Shown here one piece after another: positions 12,108 through 24,000 of a stretch of DNA of 64,000 bases (its first letter is position 1; each line of letters starts with the position of its first letter). Source of the stretch: Wuchereria bancrofti (taxonomy: Eukaryota > Nematoda > Chromadorea > Rhabditida > Onchocercidae); contig SSBO01000012.1 in the NCBI GenBank assembly GCA_005281725.1, positions 15,391,075-15,455,074 of the forward strand, in the 5' to 3' direction. The notes under the pieces are model-generated. The model saw only the letters and a list, made by a program, of their open reading frames with translations, did no database searches and was not told where the DNA came from. Made by a program: the position numbers and the translations under genes.

Positions 12108-15100
12108 CGGACTAAGTTCTTTGATGCCTTCCACGTGACCAAAAAATCGCCCACCAGCATTCAACGAAAACAGTTCGACAATTTCATGTTTGGTGCACGC
12201 CGTTGCAATAACCAACAAATCATTTTCAGTTGCCAAATTTCGGACTACTTCAAGAAACACAGAAGTTTTATGAAATAAAGCATAAAAAAAATAACAACAA
12301 ATTAAGTTTATATTAATAATCAACCAAATAAAGGAGAGAATAAATTGACTGACGAATTAATTAATTCGTGCAAATTGGAATTCACGAACTTACATTCGGC
12401 ACATTTTTCCAAGCGAACATTTCTCACGTCCTCATCTTGACCACGCAATAAAATATCCAAATCATCTAAGAAAAGGACTGAAGGATAACGTCGCCTTAAA
12501 CGCGTCACCGTATTTTTTAGTACATCTTGAAATTTCTCAATTGATTTTCCTGCAAACAGAAGTTTTAGAATCAGTGAACTACTTCCAAAATACTCTGTTA
12601 GGTAAAATCCATTTATGAATACTGTTCATGAAGATAAAATTTATAAGTACAACAAATTTATCTTTCAGTATTATAGTACTCAAAACAATAATTATTCTAA
12701 ATTTCTTATACTAATCCCATGAACCTTCAGAACATCGAACGGAAATCTAACAACCACAAAACGGACAACAATATCGCATCAACATATTTACCATTAGGAC
12801 ATATTTAAAAATATATCACTTACAAATTTTAGGAAGATTTCTGATACAAACTCACCATTCCACTCAGAGCAATATAAACATTCACTGTAAACAGCCAAGT
12901 AAGACTGGAGTAGTTTTCCTGCAAGGAAATGTAGGATCGTTGTTTTACCTGTTGATTTGTTACCCACTATAAGAATATTTTCTGATGAGAAAAAAGTAGA
13001 CTTCTCCAAATGATAAGTAATGTATGAGCAACATTTTTCAATAAATGCAATTTGGAATCTGAAAATTCCTAATATTAATCCCAACTGAGTTGAGCAGTAG
13101 TCTTTACAATCAGACTTATATTTCAATATTTTAAAATGTTCAGGTCACATTCGACTACTCTACCTATTTTACAGCTTTTCTACATATACTGGTTACCCTC
13201 CTCTTACCCGTCTTGCACATTGCAGAATATCTTCACGAATAAAACATACGAAAATTCAACTGCTTCATTCCTCCATTCTCCAAAATTTACAGTTGCCTGA
13301 TGGATATCCTCACTCACATTTGTTCTCAGCATCTGCACGAAACCAGCTTTCATCGAATCAGTATTCTGAAAGAATTAGGAGGTTTCTATCGTCGGATCAA
13401 GCTGTTCAACAGAAATTTCTTTCGGCAAGCACTGTCAGCCCTTGTAACCTTTTCAAAAACCTAAATCTCATGTGAAGATATAAATCTTACATTAAAATTT
13501 CTAATTAAATTATCGTCGGCTGCTTTAAAACATATTTCTCGAAAATTTCCACATATATTATTAAATATATCATTTACCGGATATTCAAGCGGAGGGAACA
13601 TGTCGTTAGTAAAGACAAAACATTTCTGAGACCCTTTGTCTTTTTTGTCATCAAGATGAGGTCTAATTCGACACTGAATACGAACTTTACCTGGAAAACA
13701 TTTCAGCTCCATTAATTTCAAAGTATACTTACTACTTGAGTGTCCTTCCATTGGTTTTCAATTTTTCGCGACATTTCAATTATTAATGGGAAAAGACATA
13801 CGACATACAGAAAGACACACAAGTCTTCCACAAATGCTTACATAAACCTTCATTTAAATTATTAAAGTAGCCCAAAAAAGACAAGAAAAATTTTATATAG
13901 TGTGAAACACAATGCACTTCATTAAAATCAAGAGTATTAAACTTATATAGAAACATATCTCAAAATTTGGTCCAAACTTACGAGTTAAATTTACTTCCAC
14001 TATGAGTCCGTCAACTGGAACAATGATTGGATAATGTCGACAAGACTTCCACAAATGGTTTCGCAAACACTCATTGAAATTCTCAGATAATTTGTCCTAA
14101 ATCGTACAATAGAATTTACAAACATTAAATAAAGAACTGAATTCAACTAAGAGACGCGAATATGTAATGATGAATTGTACTAACTTCTGAAAGTACTTCG
14201 AGGATTTCAAGCTGATAAATGTTATTTCTGGGTAAAGGAGATACTTTAATCCATTCATATTCACCACTCATAACTTGATGCAGTTTGGGTGAAAAAGCGC
14301 AGTGATAAGCATCATATCGCTAAAAAAAAAAGAAAATTTATCAGAAATGAATATGTTAATAAAGCTGTTTTATAAAAGAAATTGTTCATTATTAATCAAT
14401 ATAAAATTCTAACTACAAAATCAAACTAATGTGTATAAAAAAATAAATCGTTATAATCTGAAAGTTTAATTAATTTTCGAATTTTATACAGAAAATGAAC
14501 AGTTAGTTACACTTCTGAAGCAAAAGCAAACAATTAAAACGCCTAATTTACAAGGTACAAAGTTGTAACGCTATTTTAAAGATTATTCGGATTTACATCG
14601 AGATAGAGCAAATGAAAAGCACTTTAAGGCACTACAACGCACATTATCAAAGTACCTTCAAACAATCTCTTAATGTAGCAAAACGGGAACATGCTATCGG
14701 TAGTTCAATAAGTAAAGCATGCGCGGTTCGACCGGTTTCATCATTACGAACAATTGATAATGTGATGATTTCTGAGTTACTCTGATCTAAAATTGACAAA
14801 AAACTTCCCAGCTGATAGAAAAATCAATCTGTTACCAGTGTTTTTACTATTTTCAAGAATCAAAACTTTCCCAATTCCACCCCATTTCTTGTAACGTATA
14901 TATTTTCAGAAATAACATATGAAATCGTTAAAAAGTACAAAGAAACATACTGAAATTGAGTTTAAAAACGGCAAGTATATCCAGATCTTTTAAGGTAACA
15001 TCGTTTATCAGTATTTTGGGCAGTACCCGAACTGCAGTTCTATCAAGAATATTACCACAATAATCCTGAATCTTCAGCATAAATGGCTCAGGCGACAAAT

Positions 15101-17414
15101 TTGAGAATAGATCCTTCGTTCTACATGCAAATGATAATGGAGGTACTCTCAAAATGTCTCTTGAACTTTCCTCGAGACTACTACGATTTGAGTAGAAAGG
15201 CTTTACATGGACCTCCGTAAATTCACATAGACAAGCATTCTGCATCACGGACGAAAATGCTTTGATTCGAACTGAAATCTCTTCTAGTTTATTTACTTTC
15301 ATTTGCTTCTTAAATCATAAATAAACGACCGAGCCTCAATGAAATGAGAGGTGGAGGTTTGCCAGTGTTCAAAAGAACTGCTATTCATAAACTAAAAGTG
15401 AGAGAAGTGGAAGTCAACATAAAGCAAATATGCAGCAATTTTGCAAGAAGTTAGCAATAAACGATTTTCTAAACACTTTTAAGCTTGCTACCATCAAAAT
15501 TTCAGGCAAAGTGTTTTTAGCACAAAATTAAAATTTTATCAGTCAGCGAACAAATCTTGACTTAATCATGTTACAGCAACGCAATGCACTTTTGACCACC
15601 ATGTTTATACGTCTCACTCTGGTTCAGCAAATTTATTGATTACAAAGCTGAATGCCTGCAACCACATGATCCCCTTTTTAAAATAAGATTATTAAAAAAT
15701 ATAAGACTGGACTGTGTAGCAAATCAGTGCCGCATATAACTTTGCACAGGTCAATTAAAAGCTAAAAAAAAAATTTTTTTAAATTTTAAAAAAAAAGTGA
15801 AAAATTTTAATCAAAACAGTTAATAACTTGTATGTTAAAAATGACCACTAGTGAGTTGTAAACGGGACAGCAATCAGGAAATAAGTGAGAAGTTACACAG
15901 ATTAAAGAATTCATTAAATGACGGAAAGGAAGCATCCGGAGTTTGCTAGTGTTATCAGATAAAAAAACAAAGAGAAATATGTAATGACATCAATTCAAAA
16001 AGCAAAAGAGAATGGAAAAAAATAAAGCTTTTAGCTTACCAACAGTGAAATAAATGTAAAGATTTTGAGCAATCCAAACTGGATATGTTTGGCCAACAGT
16101 AATTAATTGAATTTGTTCCAGAAGCAATTCTTCAATTCGTTGCGATGAATTTTGCTAGAAAACTGCTTTATCTAATTATAAAAAATTCTGAAGTAATTTA
16201 TTTCTTGCAGAAATAGTTGGAATCACAATGTCTAGTTATCTGAAATAATCAGCAAAACTATGCCTCTATCTCCATTATTTTAAAAGACTTGAAAATTTCA
16301 GCATTTAAGGTGCAGAGCTAGCATCTGCATCCTAAAAACCTCTTCCACTTTTTATTCCTGCTACATTTGCAATTTCTAAATAGCATGATATGCGCATCAA
16401 ATTGATATGAAATGGATTTCTCTGGGATAGTAAGAAATGAACTACACCAGTGAGCTACGAATCAAATTTTAGAAGTACTAAAATATGGAGAAGTTGAGCA
16501 AAGATAGTGGTCATAGTTAAAAGAATTATTTTAATGATTTTTTTTCACATTTCCTAAATATGTAAAAACATTCCTTGCATCTCTTAATTTTTTTACGATA
16601 AAACATACGACAATATTCCAGTCTTCCGCGGAAATCAGCTCTACATCAAACGAACTGCATACAGGTGCTGTTTCTACCCTCTGAACAATTACCTAAAAAT
16701 GAATTTGATGCATAAATCAAGTTCGCCACCAAAAGAATAACCTTGGTTCACCTTAGTCTTTTGTAAATATTATTTGAAATTAACTGCAAGGAATTAAACA
16801 GCGTTACCTCTTCATTTTCACGAAGGCCAAACAAATCTGCGAATATTTTGTTAACAAGTAATACTTTCGGTGTATAACAACAGTGGTCATTTGGAGCAAA
16901 AACTTGAATTACACCACAGTCTGTTGAATTTTCACACCTAATAATGGTGTATGCACCTGGCGTTACCGCATTAGCCTGAACTGCATTAATATAGACAAAA
17001 TATCTTCCACGCTAATAATAGAAAAACACACAACCGGCTTGTTATCGCCACTGATTATTCCAAGCGTTCAAAACATGGCGACACATGTACAAGCAGCTAA
17101 CCAAATAACAAATTTTCCTACATTCTCTTAGATTTTATGAACTGTTTTCACATTTCCGATGCTTTTCCGAAAGACACAGGAAATATGAAAAATCAAAAAT
17201 AATGGAAGATTTTCTGATTTATTCATCAAATTATTATTTAAAATTTTTAGCACTAAATTACAAAAATTTTTAATCGGTAATTTGTCAGTGATCTTCCTAA
17301 GTAATCAGTAACCTGCATGCCATTCGTTAGTGCTACGTCATTGTACTGCAGTTGAATATATCCAAAACAGTTTCTTCTCTGATGGTACTTCAATATAGCA
17401 CTGTACATCTCCAT
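12108..17414 (-). CDS. pex1: Peroxin PEX1, N-terminal domains and D1 AAA module only
   Basis: PEX1 pairs with PEX6 as the AAA ATPase that pulls the PEX5 receptor from the peroxisomal membrane. Thirteen exons join in correct phase: 17414-17313, 17011-16808, 16692-16609, 16154-16040, 15271-14951, 14786-14656, 14319-14185, 14096-13982, 13690-13578, 13365-13250, 13058-12856, 12549-12394 and 12244-12108, 644 codons in all. The N-terminal fold shows ELISAEDWNIV and EQIQLITVGQTYPVW, both typical of PEX1. The D1 module has Walker A GNKSTGKT (exon 11) and Walker B VLFLDDLDIL (exon 12), ending in RFFGHVEGIKELSP. PEX1 proteins normally run on to about 1000 residues or more with a catalytic D2 module. 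Here D2 is absent (see the next entry). The start has an in-frame stop just upstream and a TTTCAG 11 bases before the ATG. It is likely non-functional, or the assembly is incomplete. Confidence 0.85.
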
Positions 17415-18026
17415 TTACGGTTCACCTGAAATCGACGTGCCGTGGCCCGAAATTAGCATCACCATCTATACCTGTACGACTACCTGCACTCAACGTAGAA
17501 TGGCTTAATAAAGTGATAGAAAGAGTGTGTATCCATCGTGGAGATCACAGGTACGTTGTGTGTTGCGAAATTGACGTTTATGATGTGGCTGGGCGCAGAG
17601 TGTAGTGCGGAGATTTACACGTGGCTTCGAAGCTGAGCAGTTGTGGGGGGGGAGGAGGGTGTTGCTTTAAGTAATGGTGATGTGTGCTTTGTTTGCCTTG
17701 TTTAACTTAAGCTTTACTCTTTCAGTGAAGTAAGTTATCTGTCAGGTTGGGACAGGCCTGTATCAAACCTGTGCAGTTAAAAGCATTTGTTATTATATCT
17801 TCCAAGTTACTGAAAGTGAAGCTGTCCATAGTTAATAAGTAAATTCTGGAATGAAAAGCGAATTAAATTTAAAACTGTTTAGTTGATTATTACATTTTAC
17901 CCTTCAATTATCTTTTAAATGTGTTGTAATATTAACAGTTGTTAAATACTATGCATATTAAGTATTTCATTTTCTCATGTTATTTCTATATGTTTGGCAA
18001 TATCTGGGCATGGCAAAATTGCAGAT
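17415..18026. promoter_or_regulatory. Divergent intergenic region between PEX1 and STT3
   Basis: About 610 bases separate two head-to-head start codons, so both promoters must lie here. It is more GC-rich than its surroundings in its first 250 bases and contains a G run near 17645-17655. TTTCAG lies 11 bases before the PEX1 ATG on the minus strand and TTGCAG two bases before the STT3 ATG on the plus strand. Both look like trans-splice acceptors. I cannot identify specific factor sites. Confidence 0.55.
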
Positions 18027-21000
18027 ATGTCGGTGAGCGTTGCCAGGCTGCTGAGATTGACACATGACAAACAGGAAACTTTTCTTAAGATTTTGATTCT
18101 AGCATTGGCAGCTGTGGTCTCCTTTTCAAGGTTGGTTTTCAAGGTTCAAAGGATTTTTTCTACATAATAGCTGATTTCTGGAGAAGTATTATCTGCTGCA
18201 GTTTAGTTGAGGGCATTCCATTTTACACATTAAATTTATATCACCTTGTTGTCACTTCATGAACTTCAATATTTGAATATTCGTGTTTTACACTTAAATT
18301 TGCTTTCGTTTTTTCTAGCCGACTTTTTGCTGTGATCAGATTCGAATCAGTCATTCATGAAGTAAGTTACCCGTCTCGTCATTTTATCTTAAAAGTATTT
18401 CAATACATACAGGGAGACTTGCACGAGAAAATGTATATCGGTATACCTAGTTTCTTAAATTTATAATATTAAGTGTTCGATATTACAGTTTGACCCTTAT
18501 TTCAATTATCGAACTACTCGATATCTGACTGATGAAGGATACTACAATTTCCATAACTGGTTTGACGATCGAGCGTGGTATCCGTTAGGGAGGATCATTG
18601 GAGGTACAATATATCCTGGTTCGTCTTTGCTTTATTTCTCTAACTCTATTTTCTACTTTGTGATATTCTTCCAGGCCTCGAAAAATGTGATTTTAGAACG
18701 CTGTTTGACTTTTAGGTCCTAAAAAAGTTGGTCTGTGCGGGAATTTGAAAATAAGAGATTTCAACGATTTTGTAAAATTTTTCTGATAAAACATTTATTT
18801 AGGTTTAATGTTAACAAGTGCTTTAATTCATCGCATACTTCACTTCGTTCACTTCACATTACATGTGCGAGAAATTTGTGTATTTCTTGCTCCACTTTTT
18901 AGTTCATTCACAGTTTTAATAACATACGCGTTAACGAAAGAATTAAAGGTTTGTTTACATTTTGTGGAAATTATTTTTTGCACTATATGGCAAAAGATTT
19001 CTATCATATGTAACGATTTTGATTTATCTCATATGTGACTGCTAAAATCAGTTTTAGTTTGCATAACGAATTAGTATGCAATGGAGATTTTTATTTCTGA
19101 CTCTTTTCAATACCAGATTTTGCTGTGTGAAATAGTATATAATTGAATTGTTACCTGCAAGGTGGTTAAAAGAACGTTTGTTACACTAAATCTTGATAGA
19201 TCTGTTACGTTGTGTGTCAAGACAACCATATCACAACACATTCTTTTGCATTCAAATTGTTTTAACATTTAATATGTTAACTTCTGGTCGTCGACTGTCC
19301 ATGAGCTTGATGATTATTGATGTTAATGGAACCTCTAAGGCTTTTGGGTTTAAATATATTATATTTATAACTTAGATGAAAGAAAGTGATATTATGGGAT
19401 TCAAAAAGAATAGTGGCAAGTAAATGTGAGCTTCTATGAATCCATGACGTTATGTTGTTTAGTACAGTAATATGATTTTAATGACTTTCATGATTCATGC
19501 AACTTTCTCTGTTACTGTTTTATTTGGATCGAACCATGTGTAATATTTAAACTGTAATTTTACTAAGTAATTCAATTTTGATGTGGTTTTAATTAAGTTT
19601 AGGTCATTGTTAGGCGTTCTGTTATAGGATGATGCGGCTGGACTTACAGCTGCTTCCATGATTGCTATTGTGCCAGGTTACATATCACGTTCTGTTGCTG
19701 GTTCATATGATAACGAAGGTATCGCTATACTTTGTATGTTGTTCACCTATTACTTGTGGATCAAGGTTTGTCTCCATATTCTTAATGATGGATTTCGCTT
19801 TTGTTAGATATATACTTATTAGTGGTATTCCCGTTTGTTAAATTCCTGAGTTGGATATCTATGTTATTTTTAAGTTCTCTTCCTTTACTTTCACAGAAGC
19901 ATCAGGAGATAGCATCAGTGGATTTTACGGGATTTCTGGTATATAGTATAAAGTATTCAGGCAGTAAAAAGTGGTAATTTGTGTTGATCAGTTTTATGCT
20001 CACTTGGTTATTTTTATATGGTTTCTTCATGGGGTGGTTACGTGTTCTTGATAAATCTCATTCCATTACATGTTTCGGTATTTATTTGCATTGGCCGATT
20101 CTCCAACAAAATATATATCGCCTATTCGACCATTAGTTTTTTCGGGTTTCGGGTAATAGAATAGAATAAACATAGAGATGAAAAAACATTGCTTATTATA
20201 AAGCTCGACATGAAGAGCAATTAAGTTATGTTTTAATTAGGAATTTTTCTGTTTCTACTGATGAGTTGCTTTGTTGCTTGCATCAACTTCGGTTGATGTC
20301 CTGCTTAATTACCAGTGACTTGAAAATTTTTCTTCTCTAAATGATGCTTTCTGGATTGCGGTGTTTGTGTAACTGTTTGAATATATTCATTATTTAAGAG
20401 AAAAATTTTAGTTCTATGTTATTGGAACTATATTTCAATGCAAATTTCCTTTGTCGGATTTCAGTGTGTGCAAACTTCAGAGCATATGATGGTATGTTGG
20501 AATATACAGTAAAATTTGAAAGTTTATGTATTTGTTATTTTTTGAATTATTAGAACTGTCATTATAAAAATCATAGCTTAATGTGCTTTAATTCCTTGAA
20601 TTCGCACTTTTTTAAGTTTNCGGATTTCAGTGTGTGCAAACTTCAGAGCATATGATGGTATGTTGGAATATACAGTAAAATTTGAAAGTTTATGTATTTG
20701 TTATTTTTTGAATTATTAGAACTGTCATTATAAAAATCATAGCTTAATGTGCTTTAATTCCTTGAATTCGCACTTTTTTAAGTTTTGCTTTTTGAATATT
20801 TTTTTATTTTGGACGATAAAAGATTTTTTTAATATCTAAGAATATAATTGTTACGCGATGTAGGCTAATAAAGTAATATTTGATATAACTAATGCCAAGT
20901 TTATTTCTTGTCTTTAGCACTTCATTAATTTATTTCATATTTCATAATAATCTGACACTTTTAGTCTATTAAGTTTTTAATTTTTACTTTTAGGCCTTTG

Positions 21001-24000
21001 GCGTTTTTGGATTATGTCAGATTATTGCTTTTGCTAACTGCCTGCGGACACGAATGTCGGAAGAGAATTTTCAATTCCTTTTTCGATCAACTGTTCTGTT
21101 TGCCGCATGTGCTGTTGCGATGAGTGTCATCGTCGCATCTTATTTAGGAAGTAATTTTTAGAGAGAGATTTTTGTTGAGACGGTAGTTTTGTATGATAGT
21201 TATTTGCATCACTGTCCATTGATTTCGTCGTAAGTAAACTTTGTAACACTCATGTTTTTGAAGTCTGCACTTTGAACGTCTCCTATATCATCAGAAATAA
21301 ATTCATGTATATTATTCCGCAAATAACATAAGTTATTCAGCATTTTTGCTTCCCTCAACTTATTTGATGTCCTTGAGAATTCTTAACCTTTTACCTTGCC
21401 TATCTGTTGCTATTCTTATATTCTATGACTTTGCTGACCTAACAATAGGGGATGTATTGTCTCTGGAGAAAATAATTGACATTTTCTCATGCAGTTTCAT
21501 CCATCTTTTAATTAATATTCTCGTNTTGTGGAAATTATTTTTTGCACTATATGGCAAAAGATTTCTATCATATGTAACGATTTTGATTTATCTCATATGT
21601 GACTGCTAAAATCAGTTTTAGTTTGCATAACGAATTAGTATGCAATGGAGATTTTTATTTCTGACTCTTTTCAATACCAGATTTTGCTGTGTGAAATAGT
21701 ATATAATTGAATTGTTACCTGCAAGGTGGTTAAAAGAACGTTTGTTACACTAAATCTTGATAGATCTGTTACGTTGTGTGTCAAGACAACCATATCACAA
21801 CACATTCTTTTGCATTCAAATTGTTTTAACATTTAATATGTTAACTTCTGGTCGTCGACTGTCCATGAGCTTGATGATTATTGATGTTAATGGAACCTCT
21901 AAGGCTTTTGGGTTTAAATATATTATATTTATAACTTAGATGAAAGAAAGTGATATTATGGGATTCAAAAAGAATAGTGGCAAGTAAATGTGAGCTTCTA
22001 TGAATCCATGACGTTATGTTGTTTAGTACAGTAATATGATTTTAATGATTTTCATGATTCAGTCAACTTTCTCTCTCTGTTACTGTTTTTCTTTAATGAT
22101 GGATTTGAATCGGACCAATCATATTTAAACTGTGGTAATTCTACTAAGTAATGCAATTTTGGTGCAGTTTTAATTAAGCTTGAGTCATTATTAGGGGTTC
22201 TGTTATAGGATGACGCGGCTGGACTTGTAGCTGCTTCCATGATTGCTATTGTCCCAGGTTACATATCACGTTCTGTTGCTGGTTCATATGATAACGAAGG
22301 TATCGCTATATTTTGTATGTTGTTCACCTATTACTTGTGGATCAAGGTTTGTTTCCATACTCATTTTCTTAATGATGGATTTTGTTTTTGTTAGATATAT
22401 ACTTATTAGTGGTATTCGTGTTTGTTAAACCCAGTTGGATACCTCTGTTATTTTTAAGTTCTCTTCCTTTACTTTCACAGCAGTATCAGGAGATAGTATC
22501 AGTGAATTTTACGGAATTTCTGGTATATAGTCTAAAGTGTTCAGGCAGTAAAAAGTGGTAATGTGTGTTGGTCAGTGTTATGCTCACTTGGTTATTTCTA
22601 CATGGTTTCTTCATGGGGTGGTTACGTGTTCTTGATCAATCTCATTCCATTACATGTTTTGGTACTTATTTGCACTGGTCGATTCTCCAGCAAAATATAC
22701 ATCGCTTATTCGACTGTTAGTTTTTTCGGATTTCGGGTAAGAATAAACATAGAGATGAAAAAACGTTGCTTATTATAAAGCTCAAAGACATGAAGAGGCA
22801 TTTAAGTTAAGTTTTAATTAGGAATTTTCTTGTTCCCACTGATGAGTTGTTTTGTTGCTTGTATCAGCTCTGGTTGATGTCTCGCTCAATTACCAGTGAC
22901 CATTTGAAAGTTTTTCTCTAAATGATACTTTCTGGATTGCGGTGTTTGTGTAACTGTTTTAATATGTTCATTTTTTAAGAGAATAAAAATTTCAGTTCTA
23001 TGTTATTGGAACTATACTTTCAATGCAAATTCCCTTTGTCGGATTTCAACCTGTGCAAACTTCAGAGCATATGATGGTATGTTGGAATGTGCAGTAAAAT
23101 TTCAAAATTTATTATTTTTTGAATTATCAGAATTGTCGTTGTAGAAAATCATAGCTTAATCTGCTCTAATTCCTTGACTTTGCACTTCTTTAAGTTTTGC
23201 TGTTTGAATATTTTATTTTTCGCTTTGGACGATAAAAGAATTTTCCAATACCTAAGAATGTAATTGTTACGTGATGTTAGGCGGAATCTAACTACTAATA
23301 AAGTAATATTTGATATAACTAATGCCAAGCTTATTTTTTGTCTTTAGCACTTCATTAATTTATTTCATATTGGTCCTTCGTATACACTTTTAGTCCTGTC
23401 AAATTTTTAATTTTTACTTACTTTTAGGCCTTTGGCGTTTTTGGATTATGTCAGATTATTGCTTTTGCTAACTGGCTGCGGACACGAATGTCGGAAGAGA
23501 ATTTTCAATTTCTTTTTCGATCAACTGTTCTATTTGCTGCATGTGCTGTTGCGATGAGTGTCATCGTCGCATCTTATTTAGGAAGTAATTTTTAGAGAGA
23601 GATTTTTGTTGAAACGGTAGTTTTGTATGATAGTTATTTGGATCACTATCCATTGATTTCGTCGCAAGTAAACTTTGTAACACTCATGTTTTTGAAGTCT
23701 GCACTTTGAACGTCTCCTATATGATCAGAAATAAATTCATGTATATTATTCCACAAATAACATAAGTTATTCAGGATTTTTGCATTCCTCAACTTTTTTG
23801 ATGTCCTTGAGAATTCTTAACCTTTTACCTTGCCTATCTGTTGCTATTCTTATATTGTATCACTTTGCTGACCTAACAATAGGGGATGTATTGTCTCTGG
23901 AGAAAATAATTGACATTTTCTCATGCAGTTTCATCCATCTTTTAATTAATATTCTCGTGTTCAAGAAATGTAAAAATCGTTTTTTAGAAATCGCTCCTTG

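Noticed and set aside
12000..12278. Plus-strand open frame of 110 residues overlapping PEX1
   Set aside because: Antisense shadow of PEX1 exon 13 and the D2 scrap.
19193..19375. Identical 60-residue open frame found twice (also at 21757-21939)
   Set aside because: Conserved only because it lies in the identical intron part of the STT3 duplication.
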